From Tenodera sinensis (taxonomy: Eukaryota > Arthropoda > Insecta > Mantodea > Mantidae), in NCBI GenBank assembly GCA_030765045.1, contig CM060962.1, positions 261,063,647 to 261,127,646 on the forward strand: a DNA stretch of 64,000 nucleotides, read 5' to 3'. Positions 36,606-50,502 of this stretch are shown here, one piece after another (position 1 is the stretch's first letter; every line of letters begins with the position of its first letter). The position numbers and the translations under genes are program-made. The notes below the pieces were generated by a model that did not search any database, was not told the origin of the DNA, and saw only the letters and a list, made by a program, of their open reading frames with translations.

Positions 36606-37079
36606 TTTCTTTTTTTTTTTGTGCAGTGTTTAACGCCCACTTTTACTACCACAGCACCGCAGGTGGTGACACCGATGATACATGGAACAAAGGTGGAGCA
36701 CTGGTGGAATGGCAGCGCCGTGGCCGAGCGGTTAGCGCGCTCGCCTACCACAGAGGCGGCCCGGGTTCGATCCCAGGGACCCGCATGTGGTATTCGTGGT
36801 GGACGAAGCGGCGTCAGGGCGGGTTTTCTCCGGGTGCTCCGGTTTCCCCCGCCATCTCATTCCACCGGTGCTCCATCTTCATTCCATGTATCATCAGTGT
36901 CATCGCCTGCGGCGCCGTAGTAGTAAAAGCGGGTGTTAAACACAACAACAACAACTGGTGGAATGAGATGGCAGGGGAAGCCGGAGGACACCAGCCCCAG
37001 TGCCGCTTCATCCACCATGAATCCCACATGCGGTTGCCTGGGATCGAACCCAGGCCGCTTTGGTGAGAAGCGAATGGCC
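36606..37079 (-). mobile_element. tRNA-derived SINE, split by a second copy
   Basis: Flanked by the 10-bp direct repeat CAAAAGAGGT (36596-36605 and 37080-37089). The minus strand has GGGTTCGATCCCAGG as B-box, then a Pro/Gly-rich looking GC-rich body and a tail near 36628. The 5' head is shortened at the A-box. It is interrupted at GGTGGAATG by the copy at 36712-36953. Confidence 0.85.
36712..36953 (+). mobile_element. tRNA-derived SINE nested in its own family
   Basis: A 242-bp element bounded by ACTGGTGGAATG at 36700-36711 and 36954-36965. The 5' tRNA-like head reads GTGGCCGAGCGGTTAGCGCG and GGGTTCGATCCCAGG, with Leu/Ser-tRNA-like A- and B-boxes. A GC-rich body follows and the 3' end is an (ACA)n tail. 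It is GC-rich against its surroundings and well preserved, so it is relatively young. Confidence 0.9.
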
Positions 37080-37089
37080 CAAAAGAGGT

Positions 37090-40000
37090 GTGATTAACCT
37101 TTGCGAATAAGTGTACTGTTATGCTTCCTTTCTCCTAATACACTGCTCAAAACTCTGACCAGGGAACAGAACAGGTAATTAATTTGCAGTTCAATGAATT
37201 TGCAGAAGCTGGCAACATGTCATTAAGTAAAGCAAGTGATTGTGTTAGTGATAGAAGAGGGAAGACATTGTTTAACATAGTCAAGTGCAACAAGTTGTTT
37301 ATAAGGTGTATGAGATTTTTAAAAGGAACTCAAATAACGAAGAAAGGTGCAAACTTAATTTTAAAAAGTGTCGAGAGTTAACTGCCTGTAGTGCATGAAG
37401 TGAATCAATCCGCTGTTTCTTGGATCTGCATAGTGGTGAGGAAAAAAGAGAGGTTGTGCTACAGTTTTTATTTCACCTAGAAAATACATAAGCATACCGA
37501 AAAGAATGACAAATTTAATGCAATTTTGAAAAATAGGAAGTTCCTACAACAGTCTTGAAATTCTATGACTGTGGCGATTTCCTACTGCTAAAAAGATAAT
37601 GGCTTCTTTATGGGAAAAAAATATCTTACAAAGCTTCTACATCTCCCACCTTAAGAATATTGAAACAAAAAAAAGTTTTCTGATATAGGAAAATGAATGG
37701 TGGTCGTAAACTCCTTGTGGAAAGGGGCAACACTATTGTGTCAAGATTGAAATTCTTTTGCATAATGCATGAAATTTGAGGTTCAGGTAGTCGAGACCAC
37801 CATTTAAAGACTTGGACGAACCAAAACCAGCTGTTTGAAAAGACGCCTCAAAAATTGTGGATTAAAGGTGCCTATAGGAAAAGGTAGTCACCACACCGGT
37901 CACACTTAGATTGCGGAATTGGAAACACGAGTCAGTAGTCGTAGTAGTCTCCTGCCCGAACAAGAGATGGCGCTGGTGGCACTGCTACACCCGAAGAAAA
38001 ATCTGATTGGCTGATTCAAGTTTTGTAACGAAACGAACGTTCTGGAAGCCTGAGCCATATTGCCTGTTGGTAAAATACATTTTTCGTCGCAAAATGATCT
38101 TCGACAGAGAGGCAATTAAACATTTGAATTATTTTTACTTAATATATGTGTGTTTAATATTGGTATTTTATATTAATGTTGGTGAAATACGTAGCAATTA
38201 GGTGTAAGGGGCTTTTAACAGGTTATTGTTTTAGTGGAAGTGTTGACATTGTATTTTATTGATAATTGTATTCATTTGTATTTAATTTTCAGCTACGCAG
38301 AATGTGGGATATGCATACAATATATTCCTTGCAGCATTGCGGTGTAAATCTCCAGTTGAAACTAAAGTTAGAATGTGAAGGTACGTTATTTATTTTCAAT
38401 AAGTTTTAAGAGCTGCTTACTGTACCAGTGATATTGGATGAAGATAGTGTATTTGCCAAAACGTTTATCATAGCTTTTCGCGCACATGTGGCAGTTACTT
38501 GCATCCATTTGTTGCACAAGTTGTAAAATACATAATTGACCTTCCCTTAGATGTGGAATAGTAATCAAAATTGCAGGATATTATAAGAAATGTGTATTTT
38601 AAAAAAATTACACATTGGTTGTTGTGCAAAGTAATAGGCACATGATGTTATGACTAAGATGAGTTTTTGTGAAATATGTATACTGTCTATTCGATTAGAC
38701 GAGAAGTCAAGGAATGGTATAGCGCGTTCAAGCAATAGCGAAGTAGTGCATAAATGCATGAAATAGCATGAGAACAGGGATGTAACCTAGAAAATATATT
38801 AGTGGTCCATTAGAAACAAATGAATTCCAATGCACAATATGAACCTCCACTTTGCTAACGATATGCTGACCGATAATATATGTTCTGGTTTCCATTCTGA
38901 TTACTGTTACTGTGTGGTTGTTAACCAGGCTTAATTCATACCAGTATTTGTACATTAAACATTTTCTAATAAATATAATACCCTTTTCTTTATATTCTTC
39001 AGTTCTCTTAAGTAACACAACTTCACATATTTTAAATTATATTAATAAGCAAATGCAGCAATAACACAACCACATCAGAAAATACAAATGGATGCAACAA
39101 ACTGTGGATAGTAGAAATCGTGCTCATCATAACCTATTTCAACAAATACAGAATTGTCATATGAAACAATGAACAGTCATTGACATTTTCTTCAAGAGTT
39201 GAGTGTTCTGTTAATTGCCAAACCAAACCAAATTTACATAAATGAATTTATGTGCGCATTAACATACAAGTATGTTAACATATGAGTGATATTTTGGATA
39301 TTGTTTAGATTAGGTTACGCGAGCACTTGGTCAGAATTTCGGCAAAGTCCCACTCAGTTGTGTGTACGAATGGTCACGAAAGTTGCCGAAGTTGCTGTGT
39401 TACCCAGGTCACTTTCATTACTTAGACTTTAGTTATACATAAATGTTGCTATTTGTTGCATTGTTTTTTTGTTTATTTCTAGTACATGCATGGTGGAAAG
39501 TTGGAGTTAAAGGTATTCCTGTGATTGTGGGTGTATAACTTCGCAAGCTGTGCCTTTTTGGTGTCCAGTGCTGGTGCTGAATACAGAGTGAAATGGTGTG
39601 AAAGTGTTAAATCAAGTGAAACTGTTAGAGGACATTTGTTGCCATGCTAAGAATGATCTAGTGAATGACAAAACAGGTGTTTGCATATGGAGCAATACAG
39701 TGTTGTATATAATGTATGCAGAAACCTCTTTGTGGGGTTATTTGTGCTTGTTACGCAAATATGTCAAATTGTGTTATGCTATCGGAATGCTAGAAGGAAT
39801 AAATGTCAAACATGTGTAATTGTTCCCATTTCCCTGTCAAATACCACATCCTAATGTTTGGTTACAAGTTTACACAAAAAATTTGTGGCAGCTCATTAAA
39901 GTATAAAATATTTTACTTTATGCCATGCACAGTAATTAGTGGCAGCATCAGAATTGAAGAAGAAAGAGTTTGTTGTTGCTATTAAGAAAACTAGTCATTT

Positions 40001-40100
40001 GAACCTGCAACCATTACAGAACTCATTAATTTTCATAAAAACTATTGATGTACAGACTATTGGACAATTTTAATAAAAAGGAGTTATAACAAATAAACTG
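37090..40100. other. intron sequence with a small CpG-rich patch
   Basis: No protein domain recognised. The region 37870-38115 has an unusual density of CG dinucleotides and a GATTGGCTG box, discussed as a finding. The rest is AT-rich with short frames. Confidence 0.45.
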
Positions 40101-40390
40101 TTTTTATACCTGCTTACTTGTCAGCCTTAGCTGATCACATGTCCTAATGCCATATTGCTTCCGATGACGCCCAAAATTTAATTCGCGAGCTTCCATAGCT
40201 GTGATTGCAGTTTTTAAGAGTGCCGCATTTATTAAAGCAAAGGTTAATTTGCGTGAGCTTTAATACGCATCAATCTTAAAAACTAATGACAACTAAGGAA
40301 GCTCACGTGTTAAACTTGACGCACCAGTGTAGCAATATGGCGTTAGGGCATATGATCAGCTGAGGCTGACAGGTAAGCAGGTATGAAAAA
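40101..40390. mobile_element. palindromic MITE
   Basis: The two ends are inverted repeats: TTTTTATACCTGCTTACTTG at the left, and the right arm (about 40340-40390) as its near-exact complement. Pairing continues inward (ATGCCATATTGCT, then GAGCTTCC and TTTTTAAGA blocks). The whole 290 bp is close to one dyad. It has no coding capacity. TA bases at the ends would fit a Tc1/mariner-type target. Confidence 0.75.
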
Positions 40391-40749
40391 TACAGCCGTA
40401 AGAGCTACCGGTAGCGTGAGGATTCGGGAGCGCGATTTCTCATACTCTAGTTCAATACTGCCCCACTTGGAGCGCTTTTTTGTTGACACATTTTTAACAC
40501 GTAGTTTCCGTTCTTCCTAATAGTGTGTTCTGTGGTAGTCACCTTATTGCATGTCATGCAGGTTCAGCAGCAACAGGTTTTTCTTTCTTTCTTTTTTTTT
40601 TTTTTTTTTTAACTGGAAAGCAAGTGGCTGTTTTGGTCAAAACAAACATCGGATTATCACAATGAAATGACAGCTTGTACACCTAGACTGGTTTTTGAAC
40701 AGAATTATTAATTACTCGGTTATAATTATAGATTACAGCTACCACCAGT

Positions 40750-41250
40750 AACTACAAATTTCCTAACACATCTAACACAAAAAGTTAAATTCAAGAAGGG
40801 TTGAAGCAAAAAGCAATAGAATTTTCGCCCGTTGAAAGAGTTGTTGCAACACTTACAGCTGTTCTAAAACCAAGAAAAAGTCTATAACCTCAATCAACAT
40901 GCTAATGAAATGGAGTATCAAATAATATGATGATCTCCCTATAATTTGCCAGTACAATCCTATTGAGCTTGTGAGGCTCCAACTCGAATAAAGCATCAAG
41001 CTGCTCTCAGAAAGTTCTTTTAAAATTGTGGACACTGAAAGACTTGGCAATTAAGAACTTGACAATATGAAAAGAGAACAATGGGCCACCTGTGTTAAAC
41101 ATGCAGAAGAACTACAAGAAAGTGATTTTATTAAATAAAGAAACTTTAGATCCAAATGTAATAAATTTAAAAGACAAGTGACAGGGCGAAAGCAATGCAG
41201 TAGGTGACAGTAATGACAGTGAGGAAATATGCTAGATTTAAGATGAGCCC
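40750..41250 (+). pseudogene. DDE transposase C-terminal remnant
   Basis: The plus strand reads, with breaks, AVLKPRKSL, CQYNPIELVRLQLE, SSFKIVDTERLGN and LDNMKREQWATCVKHAEEL. 'CQYNPIEL' followed by the 'A-D-V-E.L...A' and 'W..C..H.E' helices is the same superfamily tail as at 3520-3915, but from a different subfamily. An acidic Ser-rich end is visible. Many stops. Confidence 0.65.
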
Positions 41251-41259
41251 CCGGCCATA

Positions 41260-43588
41260 CCTCCAGTATAATCAGATATGTTAATTTCTACTGCTATTTA
41301 TTTAGTTTTACTGAATAGCCAAATTTTAGTTAGGTTTCAATCTACAGTTGCACTTAATAGCTCCTGGCAACACGTACAGTGAAATGCTGTTGTTACTCTG
41401 TGCTGCAATCTCTATCTCGCACACACAAGCACACAATATAGCTATGTTGTAATGTGTTCCTATGGGCTACTGCCATATGCAGGAAATTTGAGGATAATAG
41501 CAATATCTGACCTTGTGTATTGTGTTTTTAGTGCAGGTTATGTCTATGTGAAAGCACAGAAAATAAAGTAATATGCTCTCTTATTGGGTTCCGATTAGTC
41601 ACAGTCTGTTTTTCAAGAATAGAAAATGGAATATGGAAAGACAAAAGAAGGGGGGTGGGGGGGGGGGGGGGGGGAGATTGGGATGAGCAGTTTTGTGTTG
41701 CCTGAGTTTGAGCATAGTAATAACATGCACACTAACCTAGTGTCATTTTCAGATGAACCATGAAACTGTGCTCCAAATGGAAGAAAGGAGAGTTTCTTTC
41801 TAACAAGTTTAAATACAGGTACGTTGTAATCCCATGGAGTTGTCAACAAGTAATAAACTACTTTTAATATGAAGCAATCTTTAAGAAAAGGAGGATTTCC
41901 TGCTGATGAATGAAAATCACAAACATATAAGACAATTACAAATAAGAATCAGAGTTCAAGTGACACTAGTGAGTAAAGATTTCCTTTGCTGGTGTAGACT
42001 AATACAGCATGATGATGAAGCAGAGAGTAAAAAATTGATGACAGTTAAAATCCCACAAGAAGAGGCACAAAAATGAGGTTCACACCCTGGAAGGTTTGGC
42101 ATGCAAGTTACGATCAGCACTGTTACATTGATGACCTCAAGAAAATTGATTTTGCATCTAATTTTGGTACTAATATATATCATAATTGATAAATATGTTT
42201 TAGCAGTGCATCTCCTAGATACACTAACACCATTTCAATTCAGAACATGTAACAAGATCACCAAGCCCATGATGTATCCATGGTTCAAGTTTTGAACCAA
42301 CTTTGGGTAAGAGAACTCTTGGCAGTCTAAGGAAGACAATAAAGGACACCATAAGCGATGCTGCAGGGCAGTCAATTTGTTTGGCATATTGAGTTTCCTT
42401 GGTCACTGGGTTTTCAATCTGTGCAAAATAATAACTGTATACATTGTGAGTGTGCATATTTTTATAATACCCTTGAAATGCTTTAAGCATTTAAGGTGGC
42501 TTTAACTTGCAAAATATATTTTTCCTCTGTTGACAGAAAAAATCATCTCTGGGTGGATAAATCCCATTTGTTTGAAATTTGGTGTGCTTATCATCATAAC
42601 TACTATATGATTTTCAATCTTTTATACCTAATGCAAGTCATTTTACAAGCTGTTTTTTCCATTAATAAGAAAAAAAGAATTAAGGTAATTTACTGTGGAA
42701 TGGAAACATATAACACCAAAATTTATATGATCTCATGCACATGCTTAGTAACTAGACCCCGGATTTTAAGTTTTATGCCTTTTTTCCCCTGAAGAAATAA
42801 TCAAAACCCAATCATATATGTTCACATTTCATGCAAAATTACACCTTCTGTGGAAGTTTTATTGTCCCTAAAAGTGCCTATTTCATGGTTTTTAAGCCTA
42901 AAAAGACCTGATTATAACAAACAGAAGTTATAAAATCGCGATATATTATCAACTTAGAATTGAGCCTGAGTTTAAAGCAAGAAATACTTGGACATACTTC
43001 GAGAATGAGCCAGCAAGTAATTTTGGCATAGTAAGGGTATTTTAAAATTGCCTTACTAAAAGTTGAGAGTTGGACCAACAAGTTTCTGACCACAAGGAAG
43101 TGCAGCATTCTTGCACACAATGGCTGAATTCAAAACAGGGTTTAAAATGGGATAATGGGCTGACCTTGAGCATCAAGCATGGATGAAATATCTGGGTCAA
43201 CAGCTTGTGAATTTGTATAAATCATACAATAAAGTATTCAAGACGAGCTTTAGCTTGAAAAGACCATTTTCTACTACCTGACCGCTCTAGAAGGGGGCTG
43301 TGCTAATGATGGTCCAAGCCTTCAGAAACACTGTCGCAGTCAGCCTTCACTGCAACTTTGACTGTGAAATACAGAAGAGATTAGGTAGATTACCAATTTC
43401 CTGTGGAATATAGCACTATCTTTTTCTACTATGTTTCAACTTAAAAGGAAAATCATAATAAAAACAGCACTTTGTAATACCAAAGGAGTTTGTAACAACC
43501 TTAAGAAGTTTTCCTTGCTGTGAACCCTCTACAGTGCTAACGTAGTGTTAGCTATGTGTGTCTGAATGAGCGTGTGTAAAAACTAAAA
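41260..43588. other. intron sequence, no gene recognised
   Basis: A poly(G) run lies near 41652-41674. Other open frames lack domains. The segment 42780-42910 has TTTTTAGG-like motifs resembling those near 45460-45560, which might be ends of the hAT element between them, but I could not establish a TIR. Confidence 0.4.
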
Positions 43589-45171
43589 ATGCCTAAAGTG
43601 AAATCTTCAAAAAGTGCACTGATACAGCAATGGATCCAGAACATATCGGGACTCACCAGTAATGGGAAAATTGTTTTCTGCAAATTCTGCAATAAACAGA
43701 ATTCATACTTAACCAACCTGTAGAAACATTAACAAAATTGTGATTCAGTATTTGGCACAAAATTATCGTTTACTGTAACTCAAACTATCCTACATTTCTT
43801 TTGTACAGGTTTCACATGAAAGGAAATCTCACATTGACCAGCATATTAATGGTAGTGGCCATAAAGCTAGAGCTTCCCAGACTGCACCAAAGAAGCACTT
43901 TGTTGACTCAGCTTCCTTCATCAACAAGTGAAACTAGTTTTAGTATGGACCTATGCAAAGATTTGGTAGGTGTTAACATCCCTTGGAATGTAGTACAGAA
44001 TCCAATTTTCAAAGGATTTTTACAGAAGTACTGCAAGTATTCCATTCCATCTGAATCCACTTTATGAAGAAGTACATATGAGACCACTCTGCAACCAATT
44101 TGCAGAAGTATAGGGGATTCCTGCATTTGGTTGTGCGTAGACAAAACCATTGATGCGAAGGGGAGGTATATGGGAAATATACCTGTTGGCAAAATGGATT
44201 CACATGAACCCTCATCCCAGTATCTGCTCTGTTTTAAACAGCTAGTTTGAGTCAACAGTGAAGCAATTGCTTATTTTGTTAATAAGAATCTGCAATTACT
44301 TTTCCCGAATAGAATTGATGATTTCAAAGTTGTTCTATGCACCAATGCTGCATCTTACATGGTCACTGTTTCACCTCTCCTGAAAACCTTTTATTCAAAT
44401 TTAATTCACATTACTTGTTTAGCCCAAGCATTACAGAGTTGCTGAAACCATCCGAAATGAATTTCCCAAAGTTAAGTCTTCTGTCAAACATGAAAAAGGT
44501 CTTCTGTAAATCACCTTCAAGAGTAGCATTGTTTCGACAAACAATTCCTTCTGTCCCCCTCCCTCCTAAACCTATAATTACTCGGTGGGGCACCTGGATT
44601 GATGCTGTTGTGTATTATGCTAAACATTTGGAAGAAATACAGCGTTGCAAATGTATTGCCAGATGATAATGTGGCATGTGTGTGAGTTGTAGAAGAACTA
44701 TTGCAGGATAGCACACTAAAGAAAGACATTGTTTATATACAGTCCTATTTTTCTTTCTTGCCTCCATGCACTACGAAACTTGAAGCAACCGGAAAGTCCC
44801 TTCCCGAGCAAATTGGCATCATTAAAGAAGTAGAAACCAAAGTAAATAAGGTAGTGGGGAGAGTTGGTGACAAAGTTAGGGATAAGTGGAGTGAATTGAT
44901 GAAAACTAATGCTGGGTTTTCTATTTTGAAAAATGTGTGCAATGTGCTGAATGGTGAGGGTGTAGGTCTGCCCACACATATTAACATGTCAAATTTAGCA
45001 AAATTTAAATATGCCCCAATCACTTCAGTTTCTGTGGAATGGTCCTTTTCAGCTTAAAAATGATTATCAGGTAAAAGACGCAGTTTAACACTGGAAAATT
45101 TGGAAAAATTAATAGTAATATGTATATTGGCAATTATAAATAGGGTACAAAATGCTGTAACCATTAAATAA
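43589..45171 (+). pseudogene. hAT-like transposase pseudogene (CGGBP1-like BED start)
   Basis: ATG at 43589 starts MPKVKSSKSALIQQWIQNIS, followed by KIVFCKFCNKQ, a BED-like CxxC as in CGG-binding-protein-like hAT proteins. Then come DLCKDLVGVNIPWNVVQNP and FLQKYCKYSIPSESTL. A degraded catalytic part reads VDKTIDAKGRYMGN-like in mixed frames. LPPKPIITRWGTWIDAVVYY follows, and the C-terminus has NMSNLAKFKYAPITSVSVEWSFSA, the dimerisation block. RRSLTLENLEKLIV ends it at 45171. At least four frameshifts or stops. Confidence 0.75.
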
Positions 45172-45707
45172 TTGAAATTTAAAAAAAATCAAAAGCTGAA
45201 ATAAAAAACAGAACATTGTATTTGTATAGCAAATGTCCTTCCATTGTATTGTACTGTTATACATTTATAACCTAATGGACTAATTTTATTTGGGATTTCT
45301 CTTATGGAGGAAAAAGGTATTAGGGCATATTTTGCAAAATGTTCTTTTAAGGACAATAAACACTTACTGGTTGTAGTAATTAAACCTTTTTCTGTTATAT
45401 GCAAATTTGGTGTTATTAATCTTAAAGACTTAATTATATTTTCAAGTTCTACAGAATTTAAAGAACCTAAAATTGCATTTTTAGGACCTATTTTGAAATT
45501 CTTAAAACCTTTTTTAGGTACCTAAATGATCATTTTTAACAGCCTAAAAACCACAAGTCTTAATAACCGAACCTACATTTGCAACTTGTGCTTTTTATTT
45601 AATTTTTAAATGTTTTGTTAATTCAACTTTAAGTTTTGGAGTTTTTTACACGCAGTATTTAGCAGAATGAGTAATGTTTTAGACTCAGTTTCAAAATTGT
45701 GTCTCTC

Positions 45708-46929
<1,222 letters not shown>

Positions 46930-47143
46930 AGCGAAAAATGGACCATAAGAAACAAACCTGAATATCCTAGAAGAATAAGACCAATGCCAAAATAGCAACG
47001 CTTATGAAAAAATTGTGAACATCCTAAATTCTAAACCAATGATGTTTAAAAAAGAACTGGTAATTTTGAATGAACACAACCATAGCATGGAAGAACTTCT
47101 AAACGCCCCAGAATACACAACTCTCAAAAGATCCTATATTTAA

Positions 47144-47661
47144 CCCTTTCAGTCCCAGTGTCCATTATAATGGACATACACATTTTTTGCCTGCTTGTAA
47201 TACTTTTAACGTTTTTCCTGCTATATTCTTGTTATACTGTTTGTCACCAATTAAACATATGTATTTGAGATGTTCTGAATTGTACAAAATTATTTTTTTT
47301 TACAATTTACATTGCAGTGTTTTTTTTTATATTTTTTATTTATACTTTTTTTAAGAAAAGAAGCAATATCTATGCAACCACAGTCAAATGATACACAGTC
47401 GTTATCAATGCGTGCCATCACACAGATTATTTTACGTGGGCCCTCCCCGTCCTTTCCCACAGGCACATTTGACTGTGGTTGCTGAGACTTGAACTCACGA
47501 CCTCAGGCTTTGAGTGCATGACCAGTGCACTACGTGGCGCCTTAACGATCATGGCTAATTCAAGTCAGTGAGCTGGCGGTGTCCCAGACCACCTAATCTA
47601 AACCGGTTTGGAATTAGAGGAAGAACGGCATAAGTAGCAAAATAATTTGGGTCTGAAAGGG
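47144..47661. mobile_element. piggyBac-type MITE at TTAA, nested in the Penelope-like element
   Basis: TTAA lies at 47140-47143 and 47662-47665. The ends are CCCTTTCAGTCCCA and, inverted, CCCTTTCAGACCCA. The 518 bp is noncoding and contains a tRNA-like retroposon. The CCCTTT start is shared with the 23.4-kb piggyBac, but the next bases differ, so it probably belongs to another subfamily. Confidence 0.85.
47352..47541 (-). repeat. tRNA-derived SINE inside the MITE
   Basis: The minus strand starts GGCGCCACGTAGTGCACTGG (A-box-like) and has GAGTTCAAGTCTCAGCAACC (B-box). A body follows with two inverted copies of CAACCACAGTCAAATG. Its boundaries are approximate. Confidence 0.6.
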
Positions 47662-49427
47662 TTAAGCTCATTAGAGTGTAAGTGATGCCTAGCAGGTGCT
47701 CGAACACTTTGTGCAACATAGTTTACAAGTCAATAAAACACCAAATTCTGAAAATGAATGACTTTACAAAAATCCTGGAACCCTTTCCAAGACTGGAAAA
47801 GAATTGAGACCAATCATTTTGTGTATCGAAGCTCCAACCCATTTACTGGCAAAACTGACTGAGCAATAAATTTCAAGGATTACCAAAGTTTGAATCCCTA
47901 AGCATCACGAATTCATTTACATTAGCTGATAAGATAGAGAACATGGAACTTAACAAAGATAACACACATATTTCCATTGATGTTTTACTTTTTCCTAGCA
48001 TGCATAAGGAAGATTACAGCAGCTTTAAAATAGGAATAGAACGGAAATCAATGAGCTTATCAGGTTAACCGAACTGTGTATCAAGCAAACCTTTTTTAGT
48101 TTTGGTGGAAAATACTTCTAACAAAATACAGGCCTAGTCGAGGGAAACATGCTATCACCCTTCTTGGTAAATTTATTTATGAGCACCCCTGATTCAAGAG
48201 AATCTATGCTTTCCCATGGAAGTTGATAACCCAAGCCAGGATTATGCATTCACAGTAGTTATGAAATGCATTAAAATTATCGAATCTGCAAGGTAAGGAA
48301 CATAAAACTTCCCATGGAAATAGAACTGACTACCTGGACCTAAAAATCAAAACGATGTTGGCTTCCAAAATATACACAAAAAATACATACGCAACTATAT
48401 GAAAACAATGTAATACCCATCACATAGTTGCCATCTTCAACAGTTTGACCTATAAATTTGTGAACTTTCCTCCCACCAATCCTGGGTAGGTGCAAAGTTA
48501 ACCTGAGTTAATAAGTAGTGGTTTAAGCACATGTTGCCTCAAAGTCGTCAGGGCCACCCACTGTTCCTTTTAAGTGGCTTTACTTTTTCAAGCATATACA
48601 TCTACAACTACATATATAACTATCTACCATATACTGAATGTGATTATCAATTAGTGTAATATTACAAGTTGCACAATAAACGAGTGCACCAATACAGTGG
48701 TATATATGCGCAATAAGAAATGTAGAGTGTTGACCCTGATATGCAATTTAGACCATTATTTTTTCCTCCTCAAGTATATACATCTATAACTCCATATGTA
48801 GGTATACCATGTCCTGAGTGAATTGTTGTCAATTACATGTACTACTACAAGTTGTGCAATAAAATACATATGCGTGAAAGGCAATGTGATGTGCTTAGCT
48901 AATAAATAATCTTAACCAAATCCAGTACAAAATTTCTCATAAAAGCTAACCCTAAAAGAAAAAACATTCCCTATGATAAAATTTAGCACATACAGGATAG
49001 ATTGAAAGGACTGTCACAATGTACATAGGTCAAACGATTGGAACTACATAGATTGAAGGAACAGTTTAGGAAAGCGGAATAATCAGTAGTTGTACATTTC
49101 TGGATAAAAGGGCATGAAATTAACTTAGTGATGGTAATAAGTATATACAAAAGTCTATCAAAGTGATTATTTGGGAAACATTATTTTAAATGAACTTCAA
49201 GATCCCACCAGACCAAAATCTCGTAAAATTCATAGAACCTCACAGGGACAAGTAGAAAATCCAGCTGCAGTCAGTTGATGAAAGAGATTCCTTACTAGTT
49301 CCAAGGTTAATAATTTATTGAAATTTGTATAGTGCAATCACTCTAAATCTTTTAAACAATGATATATTCATCACAGGGAGATCTTGGTAAAATTGCCTCC
49401 TTTGCACTTGTATGTGAAGGGGGAAAA

Positions 49428-49650
49428 AAATTATTTTGTTGTTTAACGACGCAGTCAACTGCCAGGATCACATCAGCATCGCCAGTGTGCTGGAATTTTG
49501 TCCCGCAGGAGTTCTTTTGCATGCTAGTAAATCTAGACATGGAACTGTCGTGTTTAAGCACACTTAAAAACCATCAGTCTGGGCTAGATTTCAACCTGCG
49601 ACTTTGGGATCAGTAGGCCAGCGTCTAATCAACTGAGCCACCCAGACTGA
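49428..49650 (-). repeat. tRNA-derived SINE
   Basis: From 49650 leftward: CAGTCTGGGTGGCTCAGTTG (A-box TGGCTCAGTTG), then GTCGCAGGTTGAAATCTAGC (B-box). A roughly 120-bp body follows, and the end GACTGCGTCGTTAAACAACA lies before an AT-rich tail. This is the normal SINE order, with tRNA at the 5' end, unlike the element at 19499-19752. Confidence 0.7.
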
Positions 49651-50084
49651 CGTAGGAAGTTGCAAGAGTGAGTGTGCATCGCCTCTGGATGTTAGGGGTA
49701 CGGTGCTTTAATCTGCCCCATAAAGGACTCCCTGATTCGATCCTAGTCCTGGTTATTCAGTGGTGATACTGTCCAGGGAAGTATGGGGACCTGACAGTTT
49801 TTCATGAGGCAAGGGGTCCTGATGTACACAAGACAATCCCACTTCAGGGACAGGACAGATGTAGGGTTCTATGCCCAGGACTATAATCTTCACAGAAGTT
49901 AAAGGCATATGGAGGTGGGCCATACTGCAGACTCCAGGGAATCCAAAGCATGCCCCTCCTACCAGTGCTGCCAAATGTGTTACACGCATCTCACGTGCTC
50001 TTATGTACAGAACCTCTGCCAGTACATGCACTACGCTTGGCAACAGTGCTCCGTTTGAGCTTTGGCCAGCGTTCACATGAAATG

Positions 50085-50502
50085 TGGACGCTTGGACATT
50101 CTGATATTAGTGTCAAGAATAAGATAACCCTGCTTAGAGCTTGGGCTCATCTTGGGTAAGCCAATTTGCTGCCGGGCAAGCCTATGAATTTATTATGGGA
50201 CCTGCAATAAAATGAGTTTCTCCATAACTTACCTAGATCTAAAATTAGGAACATTGTTAGCTATTTGACTGGCCACCACACCCTGCCCAGATATTTAAGA
50301 ACAATGGGGCTCATAGAAAATACCATGTGCAGGAAATGTTGGATGGATTTTGAATCTTCATCACATATACTATGCAAATTTGAAGCATTCGCTAGGCACA
50401 CACAGGCTACCTTGGGCTACCTCTTGGAACTTGGATATAAAAAAGCAGATATCAAGGATGTCCACTTTATCAGGACTATTGGACTTTATCTACTAACATA
50501 GG
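50085..50502 (+). pseudogene. LINE C-terminal fragment
   Basis: 50265-50501 reads MTGHHTLPRYLRTMGLIENT and MCRKCWMDFESSSHILCKFEAF. A 'TGH..L..YL..MG' helix followed by CX2CX..HX4C is the tail that follows RNase H in insect LINEs. The stop follows IGLYLLT. The upstream sequence to 50085 is in the right sense but broken. Confidence 0.65.

Larger units (their letters stand above)
46930..49330 (+). pseudogene. Penelope-like retroelement (RT and GIY-YIG endonuclease), degenerate
   Basis: Left of a nested MITE the frame reads SMEELLNAPEYTTLKRSYI; right of it, TLSKTGKELRPIILCIEAPT, THLLAKLTEQ and LADKIENMELNKDNTHISID, the early RT motifs including the first catalytic Asp region. GLVEGNMLSPFLVNLFM-like sequence follows, and MEVDNPSQDYAFT lies past the expected catalytic pair. 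Near 49010 TMYIGQTIGT gives the YIG half of GIY-YIG, with RLKEQFRKAE and SVVVHF.IKGHEI after it. RT before GIY-YIG is diagnostic of Penelope-like elements. Many frame breaks. Confidence 0.75.

Noticed and set aside
36712..36790. A functional tRNA gene
   Set aside because: A- and B-boxes are good, but the block lies at the head of a repeated SINE with target duplications, and the cloverleaf acceptor and anticodon stems do not close.
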